From Echinicola marina (lineage in GTDB: Bacteria > Bacteroidota > Bacteroidia > Cytophagales > Cyclobacteriaceae): DNA of 64,000 nt. How positions within the stretch are numbered: the first letter of the stretch is position 1; every line of letters starts with the position of its first letter. The notes under the pieces are model-generated. The model did not search any database. It saw only the letters and a list, made by a program, of their open reading frames with translations, and was not told the origin of the DNA. The stretch lies in the NCBI RefSeq assembly GCF_020463795.1, contig NZ_CP080025.1, forward strand, positions 871,001 through 935,000. Reading direction: 5' to 3'. Position numbers and translations under genes: made by a program. This document shows positions 8,814 through 18,349 of the stretch, piece after piece.

Positions 8814-9584
8814 TTACATAGATTTACTTTTTACTATCGCTTCAAATAAAGTGACCACCTCTTCCTTCTTCCTTTGACTGATGGGCAATTGTTCTCCATT
8901 TTCCATGAGTACACTGCCTCCGTCATTTCTTAGATACTTCTTCATATAATTGGGATTGATCAGATATGACTGGTGGATCCTCAGAAAAAAATACTTTTTC
9001 AGCGCCTTTTCCACTTCTTTGAGCGTTTTACTAAAAAGTAATTTAGTATTATCTGACAAGTATAATAAGGTATAATTGTTTTGGCTTTGTCCATAAAGTA
9101 TATCATCCACCTTTATAAACTCAAGACCATCGCTTACAGGAACAGCAATCTTTGATTTGATAATATTTTCTTTCTTGAGCAGGTCTATCAATGCTGAAAC
9201 CTCACTGCCGGAATTGTGGCCGCCCACTCCTTTCCTTTGGGAGAACTTCTCTATCACTTCCTTTAAATCATCCTTGCCAACAGGCTTGAGCAAATAGTGA
9301 AAGGCCTTATATTGAAAAGCCCTAACTGCATACTGGCTATATGCTGTGGTAAATACCACTTCAAAATCAAAGTCTCCCAACAAATCGAGCAGTTCAAATC
9401 CATTGATTCGGGGCATTTCCACATCCAAAAACAATAAATCTATTTCATGCACTTTAAGAACCTCTATTACTTCATCCACCCTAGAAGACTGGAAAACGAT
9501 TTCGATAGGTAAATCCAATTCTTCCAATTCATAACTTAAACTTTCGATGCAATGAAGTTCATCGTCTATAATGCCTACTTTCAT
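8814..9584 (-). CDS. LytTR-family response regulator
   Basis: Phosphorylated transcription regulator. The start at 9584 (MKVGIIDDE) gives 256 residues and has AAGGGAT just before it. The frame is open to 9650, but the extra residues do not fit a receiver domain. Receiver domain: acidic pair Asp7/Asp8, phospho-acceptor Asp54 in FLDVEMP, Thr/Ala segment TTAYSQYAVRAF and the Lys of LLKPVGK. The LytTR DNA-binding domain occupies about 150-250, with NNYTLLYL and FLRIHQSYLINPNY typical. Its likely partner is the LytS-type kinase at 10382-12571, separated from it by an antisense lipoprotein gene. Targets are not visible, though mltF directly downstream is a candidate. Confidence 0.92.
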   Translation of the reverse strand: MKVGIIDDELHCIESLSYELEELDLPIEIVFQSSRVDEVIEVLKVHEIDLLFLDVEMPRINGFELLDLLGDFDFEVVFTTAYSQYAVRAFQYKAFHYLLKPVGKDDLKEVIEKFSQRKGVGGHNSGSEVSALIDLLKKENIIKSKIAVPVSDGLEFIKVDDILYGQSQNNYTLLYLSDNTKLLFSKTLKEVEKALKKYFFLRIHQSYLINPNYMKKYLRNDGGSVLMENGEQLPISQRKKEEVVTLFEAIVKSKSM

Positions 9585-9906
9585 ATCCCTTCCATTTATC
9601 GCAACCAAACTAATATTAAAGATAACAAACATCCTTATATGCCAAAACAAAAACTCACAACCATCCTAAATTCAGACAGATACAAATAATAATTAAAAAT
9701 ATCAACACGCTCATCTAAAAAGTAAACTTGCTATTTTGCTCTGGAATCAGATCAAATTATTATCTATCTTAATTCAAAATTCAAACTGACTTTTAAGTCT
9801 ATTTTTAGAACATTGATCAATGCTTCCCTCTATTGGTGAGCTACTTGGAAAAATAAAGGAAAATACCTTCCAATTTTCATCCAAGTTTAGATAAAATTTT
9901 GGAACA
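9585..9906. other. 322-bp AT-rich intergenic region between divergent regulator and lipoprotein genes
   Basis: Holds the start regions of both the LytTR regulator (minus) and the small lipoprotein (plus). It is very AT-rich with no hairpin, tRNA or repeat that I can see. A sequence resembling a stretched -7 box (TAAAATTTTG) lies just before the plus-strand ATG at 9907, but its spacing is not canonical. Confidence 0.5.
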
Positions 9907-10401
9907 ATGAGACCTTACTGTCAATTAAATATCTGTTGCTTTTTCATCCTATTAGTAGGTTGCAATAATCCATTAAGTAAAACTCAATACTCTGAAAACC
10001 AAATCACCTACAATCTTATCGTTACGACAAATAACGAACACCAGCCAGAACATCAGGATGAAGTCACAATTGGCAAAGTACTTTTAACCCCAGACAAAAA
10101 GGAACAAGTGTTCAAGATAAAAACAATAATTAGTCACACTATCAAAACAAGCGGATATCAAGTTTTTGTAAATGGCGAATCAAATTACCAATTATTGGAC
10201 TATAATACTTCTTATTTTTGCATAGGAAATGCAACGGACCCCAAGGCCATAAAAATTCGTATAAGAATTGATGAAGAACTATTTATCACGGCAAAATTAA
10301 GTGGAACAAATAGCTATGTCCATACAGAAAACAAACAAATTGCTGGGCCAGAATTATTTCCTAAACGACTTCAAAAACTAATTATCCCACAGAATCAATA
10401 G
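9907..10401 (+). CDS. Small lipoprotein of unknown function, antisense between kinase and regulator
   Basis: 164 residues. The signal peptide ends in a lipobox (ILLVGCNN). The mature part alternates polar and beta-prone residues and has no motif I can name. Its last 20 bases overlap the 3' end of the convergent histidine kinase gene (10382-10401), so transcription of one runs into the other. The codons look normal for the window apart from a higher A+T content. Because it sits inside the two-component locus, it could sense or modulate the kinase, but that is inference from position only. Confidence 0.72.
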   Translation: MRPYCQLNICCFFILLVGCNNPLSKTQYSENQITYNLIVTTNNEHQPEHQDEVTIGKVLLTPDKKEQVFKIKTIISHTIKTSGYQVFVNGESNYQLLDYNTSYFCIGNATDPKAIKIRIRIDEELFITAKLSGTNSYVHTENKQIAGPELFPKRLQKLIIPQNQ

Positions 10402-12571
10402 CTTCTTCCATCATAATACTGATTTTTGCCTTGGTTCCTATGATCCCTTTATCGCTATCTTGCCTAGCCTGAATATCAAAATCCACCCTATTATGGCTTT
10501 GCTGATTATAAATTGCCAAGCGCTCTTCAATCAGTTTCAAACCCAAATGTGTCCCATATATATTACTTGCTTCTTTTTTATTCGATGGCTGCTTATAGCC
10601 TACACCATTATCCAAAACCTCAATGACCAAAACTTCATTTTGCTCAAATACCTTTATATCCAAAACCTTCTCCCTTTTCCTACTGGGCAAAAGCCCATGT
10701 TTGATCGCATTTTCAACTAAAGGCTGAAGTATCTTTGGAGGTACTTTTACATGATGGGGATTCACCTCTGGTGAAATAGCAATTTCAAAATTAAAACCAC
10801 CATCAAACCTTAACTTCTCAATTTTCAAGTAAAGCTCCGTTGCTTTTAATTCTTCTGCCAAGCAAATAGAATTCTTTCGATTATTCGTCAAACTAAGTCT
10901 TAAAAGCTGTGCAAAAGTATCTATGTATTCTTTGGCCTCAGCATTTTTATTCTTCATGACCAACCATCGCACAGCATTCATGCCGTTAAACAAAAAATGT
11001 GGATTCATTTGAGACTCCAGTGACTGCAATGCCAAGTTTTGGATACGGTTCTCAAACTTACTCTCCAACAGTTTTACCCGTTTCTCTTCATTATTTTTCT
11101 GCTCCGTCATCAATTCCTTAAAAGTCGCCTCCAATTGTTCATTGACGCTTTCAATTTGGTTTTTCTGCTCACTTATCTGCCTATTTTGTCTCATTAGCAT
11201 CAAATTGGCCATTTTCTTGGACTTGATATTTTTGAATTGCATAAGTGCAATGACTGCTATAGCCACTAAAAACATCAATAAAAGCACCAAAATGATCCGC
11301 TGGCTCTTAAGGGCCTCCACATGACTGTCCAACTGCACTTGTTGCAGTGACTTGTCCTTTTCTAATAAGGCTATCTGTGATTCCTTTTTCTCCAATGCAT
11401 AGCGCTTTTCAATCGCAGCAATTTCCGTCTCCTGATTGATCAGATTGACGCTATCCTTATATTGATCGGAAATTTTATAATACTTCAATGCCAAACTTGG
11501 CTTTGCTTGCAATTCATAAATGGAGGACAATTGGGCGGCAGATGCCTGAATCAGACTTTTATTGGGAATATTTATGGCCAAATTCCAAGTCCTATGATAA
11601 TAATCTATGGCCAGATCATATTGATTATTCAACCGATACACATCTGCCAATGCCTTCAATAGATCTGCTTGCTTATGCGTATCATTTAGCCTAGAAAATA
11701 TAGCCAATGATTTTTTATAATAATCCGCTGCCTGTCCCAAGGCAAGACCCTCTTTTATATAATTATGCCCAAAATATTCATAAGTAATGCCCAAACCATA
11801 GTCATCATTTCTTTTTTGATTGATCTCAAGCAATTTGTCCAGATAAGTACGGCCTCTTTTATAATCTCCCTTTTCCGTGAAATAATCCCCAATGGATAAG
11901 TAATTCATGGCAATCCCCAATGTATTTCCTCTCTCCCTTTCAGCATCCAAAGAGCGCTCAAAATACCTCAAGGCATCTTCCTCCCTGCCAGGAATATGCA
12001 ATAAAGTATTGCCCAGACCATTGCAGGAAATAGCTATATTCCGGAGATCCTCTTGGGCTTCGGCTATTTTTAGCGCCTCCAAATAGTAAAATACAGCATT
12101 GTCAAAATCCTCTCCATATCGACTGGAAACACCCGCATTGTTCGCAAAAATCATTTTGGACAAAAAAGCGGAATCCACTTCTGCTATCAATTCATACGCC
12201 TTGGCATGCAAGGCAGTCGCTTCCGAATAACGCTGATGATACCGGTACAGTAGCCCCATATTATCCAAGGATTTAGCATATAAAAGGCTATCTCCCAATT
12301 CCAGGGATAAGTTCAAAGCTTTCTCGGCTTCTGCATATTCCAATTCATCATCATGACTTTCTTGATGGATCTTTCGGGAAAGTTGAATTGCATTTTCAAT
12401 CGCCCCAGCCTTATCTACAAAACTGGAATCAGAACGATTATCCTGAGTAAAATCATCTGCAGCGATTAAAGCAAAAAAGGGCGCAAAAGAAAAAAACAGC
12501 ATACATATGTAGCCGAACGCTAAATTTACATTTAACACCAAAAAGTATTTTATCAATTTACCCACCTTCAT
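10382..12571 (-). CDS. TPR-containing LytS-type sensor histidine kinase
   Basis: Membrane sensor of a two-component system, 729 residues. An N-terminal hydrophobic segment (FGYICMLFFSFAPFFALIAA) serves as signal or anchor. Residues about 60-390 carry six or more tetratricopeptide repeats, placed outside the membrane as the sensor. A coiled coil precedes one transmembrane helix (RIILVLLLMFLVAIAVIAL, near 425-445), followed by a second coiled coil. The kinase core is the His_kinase family: His525 in MNPHFLFNGMN, then an ATPase domain with PLVENAIKHGL and DNGVGY. The partner is probably the LytTR regulator at 8814-9584. The 3' end overlaps the convergent lipoprotein gene by 20 bases. Confidence 0.93.
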   Translation of the reverse strand: MKVGKLIKYFLVLNVNLAFGYICMLFFSFAPFFALIAADDFTQDNRSDSSFVDKAGAIENAIQLSRKIHQESHDDELEYAEAEKALNLSLELGDSLLYAKSLDNMGLLYRYHQRYSEATALHAKAYELIAEVDSAFLSKMIFANNAGVSSRYGEDFDNAVFYYLEALKIAEAQEDLRNIAISCNGLGNTLLHIPGREEDALRYFERSLDAERERGNTLGIAMNYLSIGDYFTEKGDYKRGRTYLDKLLEINQKRNDDYGLGITYEYFGHNYIKEGLALGQAADYYKKSLAIFSRLNDTHKQADLLKALADVYRLNNQYDLAIDYYHRTWNLAINIPNKSLIQASAAQLSSIYELQAKPSLALKYYKISDQYKDSVNLINQETEIAAIEKRYALEKKESQIALLEKDKSLQQVQLDSHVEALKSQRIILVLLLMFLVAIAVIALMQFKNIKSKKMANLMLMRQNRQISEQKNQIESVNEQLEATFKELMTEQKNNEEKRVKLLESKFENRIQNLALQSLESQMNPHFLFNGMNAVRWLVMKNKNAEAKEYIDTFAQLLRLSLTNNRKNSICLAEELKATELYLKIEKLRFDGGFNFEIAISPEVNPHHVKVPPKILQPLVENAIKHGLLPSRKREKVLDIKVFEQNEVLVIEVLDNGVGYKQPSNKKEASNIYGTHLGLKLIEERLAIYNQQSHNRVDFDIQARQDSDKGIIGTKAKISIMMEEAIDSVG

Positions 12572-12636
12572 AAAGCCATATAAATTAGACCTTTAATATC
12601 AGGAAATAAATTGAAAAATGCACTAAACATTAAGTT

Positions 12637-12665
12637 GGGAGCAAGGATATATTACCATTGCTCCC
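12637..12665 (-). terminator. Possible terminator after the RND efflux operon
   Basis: Perfect 8-bp stem GGGAGCAA (12637-12644) with TTGCTCCC (12658-12665), starting 15 bases downstream of the TolC stop codon. There is no uninterrupted U-run on the minus strand, so it may be a weak terminator or an RNA 3'-end hairpin. Confidence 0.5.
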
Positions 12666-12679
12666 TATATAAAGGTAAA

Positions 12680-14008
12680 TTAATTCAAAATAGGGCTGGA
12701 GTTACTGTCATAATAAATGGCCCCAGCTAACCTCAACAACTCCACTTCAGCCACTTTGATAGAGTAAACAGCCTCTATCAACCTGGTCTCAGCTTCAAGT
12801 CTGTTTACCTGTGCATCACGAAATTCTAAGAAGCTGGTCAGACCTGACTTGAATCGGTCAAATGCGATATCGGTATTTTCACCCACCACCAAAAAATTAT
12901 CCTTTTCAATTTCCAGCCTGCGTTTACTGTTTTCATAAACGTTAAATGCCCTATAAATATCAGCATTCAGCTGGGTTTCATATTGCTCAAGCACATAGGC
13001 TTGGGTTTCCTGTCTGATTTTAGCCCTTTGCACCTGCCTGTTCAGGATAAAGCCATTAAAAAGATTGATCCCCAAAGTCGCTCCAAGGTTAAAACCGTTA
13101 CGCTTATTTTGGATCAAAAACCCTGCATCTGACTTGGATACAGATTCGCGATAATTGCCACTCAGGCTCAAGGTGGGTAACCTTTGTGCCTGAAGTTCCC
13201 TCATCTCCAAATAAGCCACATTTTGCTCTCTCCTATTCACCAAAAGCATTTTATTATCATCTAAGGCCTTGTCCAATAATGGCCCAAGTTTAAGATCCTC
13301 TTTAATCTGAATAGAATCATTAATGACAAATTCAGTATCTGAATCTATCGCCAGAAGCTCATTTAAATTGATCCTTGCATTTCTGATCACCTGCTCTTGG
13401 GAAATCAATTGGGACATGTCAGTATTATAATCCACCTGAGCAGCCAAATATTCCCGTTTTGAAGTTCCGCCTAATTCATACTGTGCCTTTACAATATCAA
13501 GTCGCTGCTTGGATAACTCAAGGGTTTCCTTTAGCAGATCATTACGCTCAAGCTCCAACACTAAACGGTAATAACCAGTAGAGATCGCGGCTACGGTATT
13601 TTCTATGACAACTTTAGCCTGAAGCTCTCCGATTTCATTCAATTTCCCCAGCCTCTTCATAGCCACTACGGCATCATACCTAAAGCCATAAATAGCATCC
13701 AAATTAAAGTTTTCACCCGTAGAATTAGCGCCATCAATAAGCCTAGGCTCATTTTCACTGACAAATTGCTGCTCCACATCCTCCACACTCTTTGTCCGGC
13801 CATAGCTGGCGTCCAGACTGGGAAGCAATGCACCCAAACCTATCTTCTTGTCTATCTCGGTAACTTCCTTTTCCTTAAGGGCTATTTTGACATCATAGTT
13901 ATTCTCCAAACCCATCATCACCGCTTTCTCAAAGGAAAGTTCTTCTTGTGCAAATACCTGGCTGGAGACAGTTACAGCCATTAAAACAATTAAACAATAC
14001 TTCATCAT
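12680..14008 (-). CDS. TolC-family outer-membrane efflux protein
   Basis: Outer-membrane channel of the tripartite efflux pump encoded just upstream. 442 residues with a signal peptide (MMKYCLIVLMAVTVSSQVFAQ). The mature chain is two OEP repeats rich in long helices: about 25-225 (ENNYDVKIALKEKEVTEIDKK, LAAQVDYNTDMSQL) and 230-430 (DNKMLLVNRREQNVAYLEMR, FRDAQVNRLEAETRLIEA). The start codon overlaps the end of the RND pump gene by 4 bases (ATGA at 14005-14008), so translation is probably coupled. It has no N-terminal lipobox, unlike OprM relatives. Confidence 0.93.
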   Translation of the reverse strand: MMKYCLIVLMAVTVSSQVFAQEELSFEKAVMMGLENNYDVKIALKEKEVTEIDKKIGLGALLPSLDASYGRTKSVEDVEQQFVSENEPRLIDGANSTGENFNLDAIYGFRYDAVVAMKRLGKLNEIGELQAKVVIENTVAAISTGYYRLVLELERNDLLKETLELSKQRLDIVKAQYELGGTSKREYLAAQVDYNTDMSQLISQEQVIRNARINLNELLAIDSDTEFVINDSIQIKEDLKLGPLLDKALDDNKMLLVNRREQNVAYLEMRELQAQRLPTLSLSGNYRESVSKSDAGFLIQNKRNGFNLGATLGINLFNGFILNRQVQRAKIRQETQAYVLEQYETQLNADIYRAFNVYENSKRRLEIEKDNFLVVGENTDIAFDRFKSGLTSFLEFRDAQVNRLEAETRLIEAVYSIKVAEVELLRLAGAIYYDSNSSPILN

Positions 14009-17000
14009 ACTCTCGCTAATCTTCCGGATTTAGATGTCAAATAAGTGTATATGGCAGGGATCACAAATAGGGTCAAAATCGTGGAGAATACCAGCCCGCC
14101 AATGACAGCTACCCCCATTGGCATCCTACTTTCTGCTCCTGCTCCCAAAGCCAATGCAATCGGGAGGATCCCCAAAATGGTAGACAAACTGGTCATCAAT
14201 ATAGGTCTAAACCTTGCTGAGGCTGCACCGATAATCGCATCATCAATATCATGGCCATGCGCCTTTCTTTGATTGGCAAATTCCACTATCAAAATACCGT
14301 TTTTAGTCACCAAACCTATCAACATAATGATACCGATCTGGCTGAAGATATTCAGGGTAAAATCAAACAGCCAAAGTGATAGCAAGGCACCACATAATGC
14401 AAGAGGCACGGTAAACATAATGGTCAAAGGATCCTTGAAGCTTTCAAACTGTGCAGACAAGACCAAATAAATAAGAATCAGGGCAAACAAGAAAGCAAAC
14501 ACCAAACTATTGGAACTTTGTCGGTATTCTTTGGAAACCCCGGCCACATCAGTAGTATAACTATCATCCAGTACTTCATCGGCTATCCTATCCATCTCAT
14601 CCAATCCATCCCCAATGGTATATTTCCCTGCCAAACCCGCCGATACAGTTGCACTGACAAAACGATTATACCGATAGAGCTGTGGTGGTGTGCTCTTTTC
14701 CTTAATGGTCACCAAATTATCCAACTGTACCAATTGGCCATTCTCCGCCCTTACATACAGCATCCTCAGGTTAATAGGTTCATTTCTGTCCTCCAGCTGC
14801 ATCTCTCCTACCACCTGATATTGCTTTCCTTTCATGATAAAATAATCGAAACGCTGTCCAGAATAGGAAAGCTGCAAGGTCCTGGCTATTTCCTGCACGG
14901 AAACACCAATATTCCTCGCTTTATCACGGTCAATTTCTACCTCAATTTCCGGCTTGGTAAACTTCAAGTTGATATCAGAAAAGGCGAAAATATCACTTTG
15001 GTTTACCCGGTCCATAAAAGTTGGGATTACCTCCTTCAGTTTATCAATACTCGGTGCCTGCAAAACGTACTGGATAGGCAAACCTCCCCTGCGATCACCT
15101 ATGGATTGCGGCTGGGAGGCAAAGGCCCTCACCTCAGTTTTGTTTTTGATCACTTCAGAAACGGTCTCAAATATTTGCTGTTGACTTTGGTCTCGCTCCC
15201 CAGCATCTACCAATCTGGCGATGACCATACCGGAATTGGTACTGGCCGTACCAAAACCAGGTGAAGTCACTGAAATCAAGCTGCTCCTATACTCCTCTGG
15301 AACTACCTCCATGATCTCTACCAACAACTCATCTATGACCCTGTCCATATAATCAAAAGTAGCACCCTCAGGGCCACTCATATTGATCCTAAACTCGCCC
15401 CTATCCTCCATAGGCGCCAATTCAGATGGAATAGAGATAAACAAAAAGTAAATCCCAAAACCCATAGCGGCAATGATCAAAAATGAAGTCCACCTGAATT
15501 TCATAAATGCCCGCAAGACAATCTCATACTTTTCTGTCAACCAAACAAAAATGGGCTCCGTCACATTATAAAACCAATTATGACTTTCCCTCTTCTTGAG
15601 CAATTTGGCACTCAGCATAGGAGTCATGGTCAAGGCAACAAAAGAGGAAATTATAACAGCTCCAGCTACCACAATTCCGAACTCCCGGAATAACCTCCCC
15701 GTCGTACCGGACAAAAATATTACGGGTAAGAATACTGCCGCCAAAGCTATGGTGGTGGCAATTACTGCAAAGAAAATCTCCTCAGCTCCCTGCTCTGCAG
15801 CGGTATCCGGATTTTGCCCCTTCTCGATTTTGGAATAGATATTCTCCAGTACTACAATCGCATCATCCACTACTAAACCGATGGACAGCACTATCCCCAA
15901 TAAGGTCAATACATTGATAGAGAAGTCCATCAGGTACATGATAAAAAAGACACCTATCAGTGAAATAGGAATGGTAAGGACCGGAATAAAAGTAGTCCGC
16001 CAGTCCCGCAAAAACAAAAATATAATGCCTACCACCAACAAGAAGGCCAACACTATGGTTTCTTGCACCTCACTGATCGAGCTACGGATATACTTGGTAG
16101 TATCAAAACCAATCCCGAGCATCACATCATCCGGCAGGTCTTTTTTGATGAACTCTAGCCTTTTGTAGAACTCATCTGCAATCTCTATACTATTGGAACC
16201 CGGCAATGGCACCAATACCACGCCCACCATGGGAACACCATCTCTTTTCAATACAGTCCTTTCATTTAGAGGGGCCAGTTCCGCCACTCCCACATCCTGA
16301 AACCGTACAATATTGTTATTATCCTCTTTGATGATCAACATGTTGAACTCATCCGGCGTAGTGAGTCTACTCTTCGTCCTTACGGATAATTCGATAGTGG
16401 AACCTTCTATTCTTCCTGAAGGCAATTCCACATTTTCACTCTGTACTTTATTGAGTACATCCAAAGGAGTTACCCCATAGGATGCCATTCGGATAGGGTC
16501 CATCCTCAAACGCATGGCATATTCCTTTTCCCCCCAAATCCGCACTTCACTTACTCCTGGAATGGTCTGTAATCGCTCCTTAAAAACATTGTCTGCAATC
16601 TCCGAAAGCTCTAGCAAGCTTTTTTCATTGCTCTGAACATTTAAAAACACAATTGGACTCGAATCAGCATCAGCCTTTGAAACTACAGGAGGCTCTGCAT
16701 CTGGAGGAAGGTTTCTTTGGGCCCTGGCCACCTTATCCCTTACATCATTGGCTGCGGCCTCCATATCTGCACCTACCTCAAATTCAACAGTGATATTACT
16801 CGTACCGTCATTACTGGTGGAAGTCAGGGATTTAATACCTGATATACCATTAATAGACTCCTCTAAAGGCTCTGTAATCTGGGCTTCTATGACATCCGCA
16901 TTCGCGCCTACATAAGTCGTCCTTACACTGATCACTGGCGGATCCACACTGGGGTATTCCCTCACCCCCAAAAAACTCATGCCGATAATTCCGAAAAGAA

Positions 17001-17067
17001 GAATCGTCAGGGAAAACACAATGGCCAAAACTGGCCTCCTGATACTAACTGTAGATAAACTAGACAT
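14005..17067 (-). CDS. RND efflux pump, HAE1 family inner-membrane permease
   Basis: Proton-driven exporter of drugs or other hydrophobic compounds, 1020 residues, the full length for AcrB/MexB relatives. The N-terminus (STVSIRRPVLAIVFSLTILL) is typical. Two large periplasmic loops alternate with 12 transmembrane helices. The proton relay is intact: Asp401-Asp402 in GLVVDDAIVVLEN (helix 4) and the Lys of LVTKNGILIVEF (helix 10). The middle gene of the operon fusion protein - pump - TolC, it starts one base after the fusion-protein gene and overlaps tolC. Substrate cannot be told from sequence. No local TetR or MarR regulator is present. Confidence 0.96.
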   Translation of the reverse strand: MSSLSTVSIRRPVLAIVFSLTILLFGIIGMSFLGVREYPSVDPPVISVRTTYVGANADVIEAQITEPLEESINGISGIKSLTSTSNDGTSNITVEFEVGADMEAAANDVRDKVARAQRNLPPDAEPPVVSKADADSSPIVFLNVQSNEKSLLELSEIADNVFKERLQTIPGVSEVRIWGEKEYAMRLRMDPIRMASYGVTPLDVLNKVQSENVELPSGRIEGSTIELSVRTKSRLTTPDEFNMLIIKEDNNNIVRFQDVGVAELAPLNERTVLKRDGVPMVGVVLVPLPGSNSIEIADEFYKRLEFIKKDLPDDVMLGIGFDTTKYIRSSISEVQETIVLAFLLVVGIIFLFLRDWRTTFIPVLTIPISLIGVFFIMYLMDFSINVLTLLGIVLSIGLVVDDAIVVLENIYSKIEKGQNPDTAAEQGAEEIFFAVIATTIALAAVFLPVIFLSGTTGRLFREFGIVVAGAVIISSFVALTMTPMLSAKLLKKRESHNWFYNVTEPIFVWLTEKYEIVLRAFMKFRWTSFLIIAAMGFGIYFLFISIPSELAPMEDRGEFRINMSGPEGATFDYMDRVIDELLVEIMEVVPEEYRSSLISVTSPGFGTASTNSGMVIARLVDAGERDQSQQQIFETVSEVIKNKTEVRAFASQPQSIGDRRGGLPIQYVLQAPSIDKLKEVIPTFMDRVNQSDIFAFSDINLKFTKPEIEVEIDRDKARNIGVSVQEIARTLQLSYSGQRFDYFIMKGKQYQVVGEMQLEDRNEPINLRMLYVRAENGQLVQLDNLVTIKEKSTPPQLYRYNRFVSATVSAGLAGKYTIGDGLDEMDRIADEVLDDSYTTDVAGVSKEYRQSSNSLVFAFLFALILIYLVLSAQFESFKDPLTIMFTVPLALCGALLSLWLFDFTLNIFSQIGIIMLIGLVTKNGILIVEFANQRKAHGHDIDDAIIGAASARFRPILMTSLSTILGILPIALALGAGAESRMPMGVAVIGGLVFSTILTLFVIPAIYTYLTSKSGRLARV

Positions 17068-17068
17068 T

Positions 17069-18157
17069 TCAGTTTATTTTATTCATCTTCACCTTCATAC
17101 CATCTTTTACCTGCAAAACTCCAGTAGTCAATACCAATTCACCGGGCTCAAGGCCTTCAGTGATCTGTACATTTCTTTCTGTCCTCATGCCTATGGAGAC
17201 CTTGCGCTCCATTACAACCCCGTCCTTGTTGGCCAAATAGAGCTTATACCCTTCCAATTCTGGAATCAAAGCCTCGGAAGGCACCAAAATAGCTTCTTCT
17301 TCTACATCTAAGTTAAACTGAATTCCCACAAACATCCCGGGCAAAAACTTTCGTTCCTTATTGGGACTTATCGCCCTTAACTTTAAGGTCCTGGTATTGG
17401 CATCAATAATCGGCTCATAAGCATATACCTTTCCACTTTCCATTCCTTGGGATTCATTATTCGAAAACTGAATGGTAGAACCAATTGTTACTTGGTTAGC
17501 ATACCGTTCCGGAATAGAAAATTCAATCTTTATGGGGTCAATATTGACAATATTAGCAATGACATCTGCACTACCAATGACAGACCCTACCGAAATCCTC
17601 CTCAAACCTAAAACCCCATCAAATGGCGCCCGAATTACCATTTTGTCCAGTTGGGCCTTGACAAGACGGATATCCGCCAATGTGGTATTATATTGGTTCA
17701 AAATCACATCATACTCTTCCTGACTGATGGCTTCTCGCTCTAACAGCTGCTTCTGACGGTTTTCTTGCCCTTCATAAAGCTTCTTGGTAAACTCCAATTT
17801 ATCCAATTGAGCACTCAACTCATCATCATTTAAATAAACAAGCGGAGTACCTTTCTTTACGAACTGTCCCTCATCAAAATTAATCGACTCGACCAATCCA
17901 CTGATTTCAGGTCTCAATTCCACAGACTCATTTGGAAGGACATTTCCGGTAACTTTCAAATTATTCTCTAAGCGCGCTGTCTTAATCTCCATAACATCCA
18001 CAGGCAAGAGATCTCCTAAGGAGGTCCCATTTGCTTTTGCCTCAATGCTGGAGGGTACACGTGCGCTATTGTCCCAATTCATCCTTGGATATAAAAATAT
18101 AATGGCAATCACCAGGCCTATGGCCAAAATCAAAACGATTTTTGTCTGCTTTTTCAT
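17069..18157 (-). CDS. RND efflux membrane-fusion (periplasmic adaptor) protein
   Basis: Links the inner-membrane pump to the TolC channel. 362 residues. An N-terminal hydrophobic helix (IVLILAIGLVIAIIFLYP) anchors it. Then come a barrel-sandwich (lipoyl-like) half (LRPEISGLVESINFDEGQFV), a helical hairpin around 125-170, the second sandwich half (KMVIRAPFDGVLGLRRISVG) and a beta-barrel plus membrane-proximal domain at the C-terminus (VQITEGLEPGELVLTTGVLQ). No lipobox Cys is present, so it is held by its helix. It is the first gene of the three-gene efflux operon, and the promoter should lie in 18158-18349. Confidence 0.94.
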   Translation of the reverse strand: MKKQTKIVLILAIGLVIAIIFLYPRMNWDNSARVPSSIEAKANGTSLGDLLPVDVMEIKTARLENNLKVTGNVLPNESVELRPEISGLVESINFDEGQFVKKGTPLVYLNDDELSAQLDKLEFTKKLYEGQENRQKQLLEREAISQEEYDVILNQYNTTLADIRLVKAQLDKMVIRAPFDGVLGLRRISVGSVIGSADVIANIVNIDPIKIEFSIPERYANQVTIGSTIQFSNNESQGMESGKVYAYEPIIDANTRTLKLRAISPNKERKFLPGMFVGIQFNLDVEEEAILVPSEALIPELEGYKLYLANKDGVVMERKVSIGMRTERNVQITEGLEPGELVLTTGVLQVKDGMKVKMNKIN

Positions 18158-18349
18158 TAGTAGTTTATAGAAAATCCTTCTAATCTAGGTCAACTATCCT
18201 TTAGCCCACCTCTATGCTTACTTAACAAAGTAAATCAATAATATATTTACTAGCTGCAAATAAAACATGGAAGGCAAATGACAGTTTTCAGTGGTTGAGA
18301 AAATTTAAATCATTTGCACAGCGGCTAAAAAATGTTTTTTGCTAACTAT

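Noticed and set aside
14518-15264. 248-residue plus-strand open frame
   Set aside because: Lies wholly antisense inside the RND pump gene, whose motifs are complete; composition is typical of a shadow frame.
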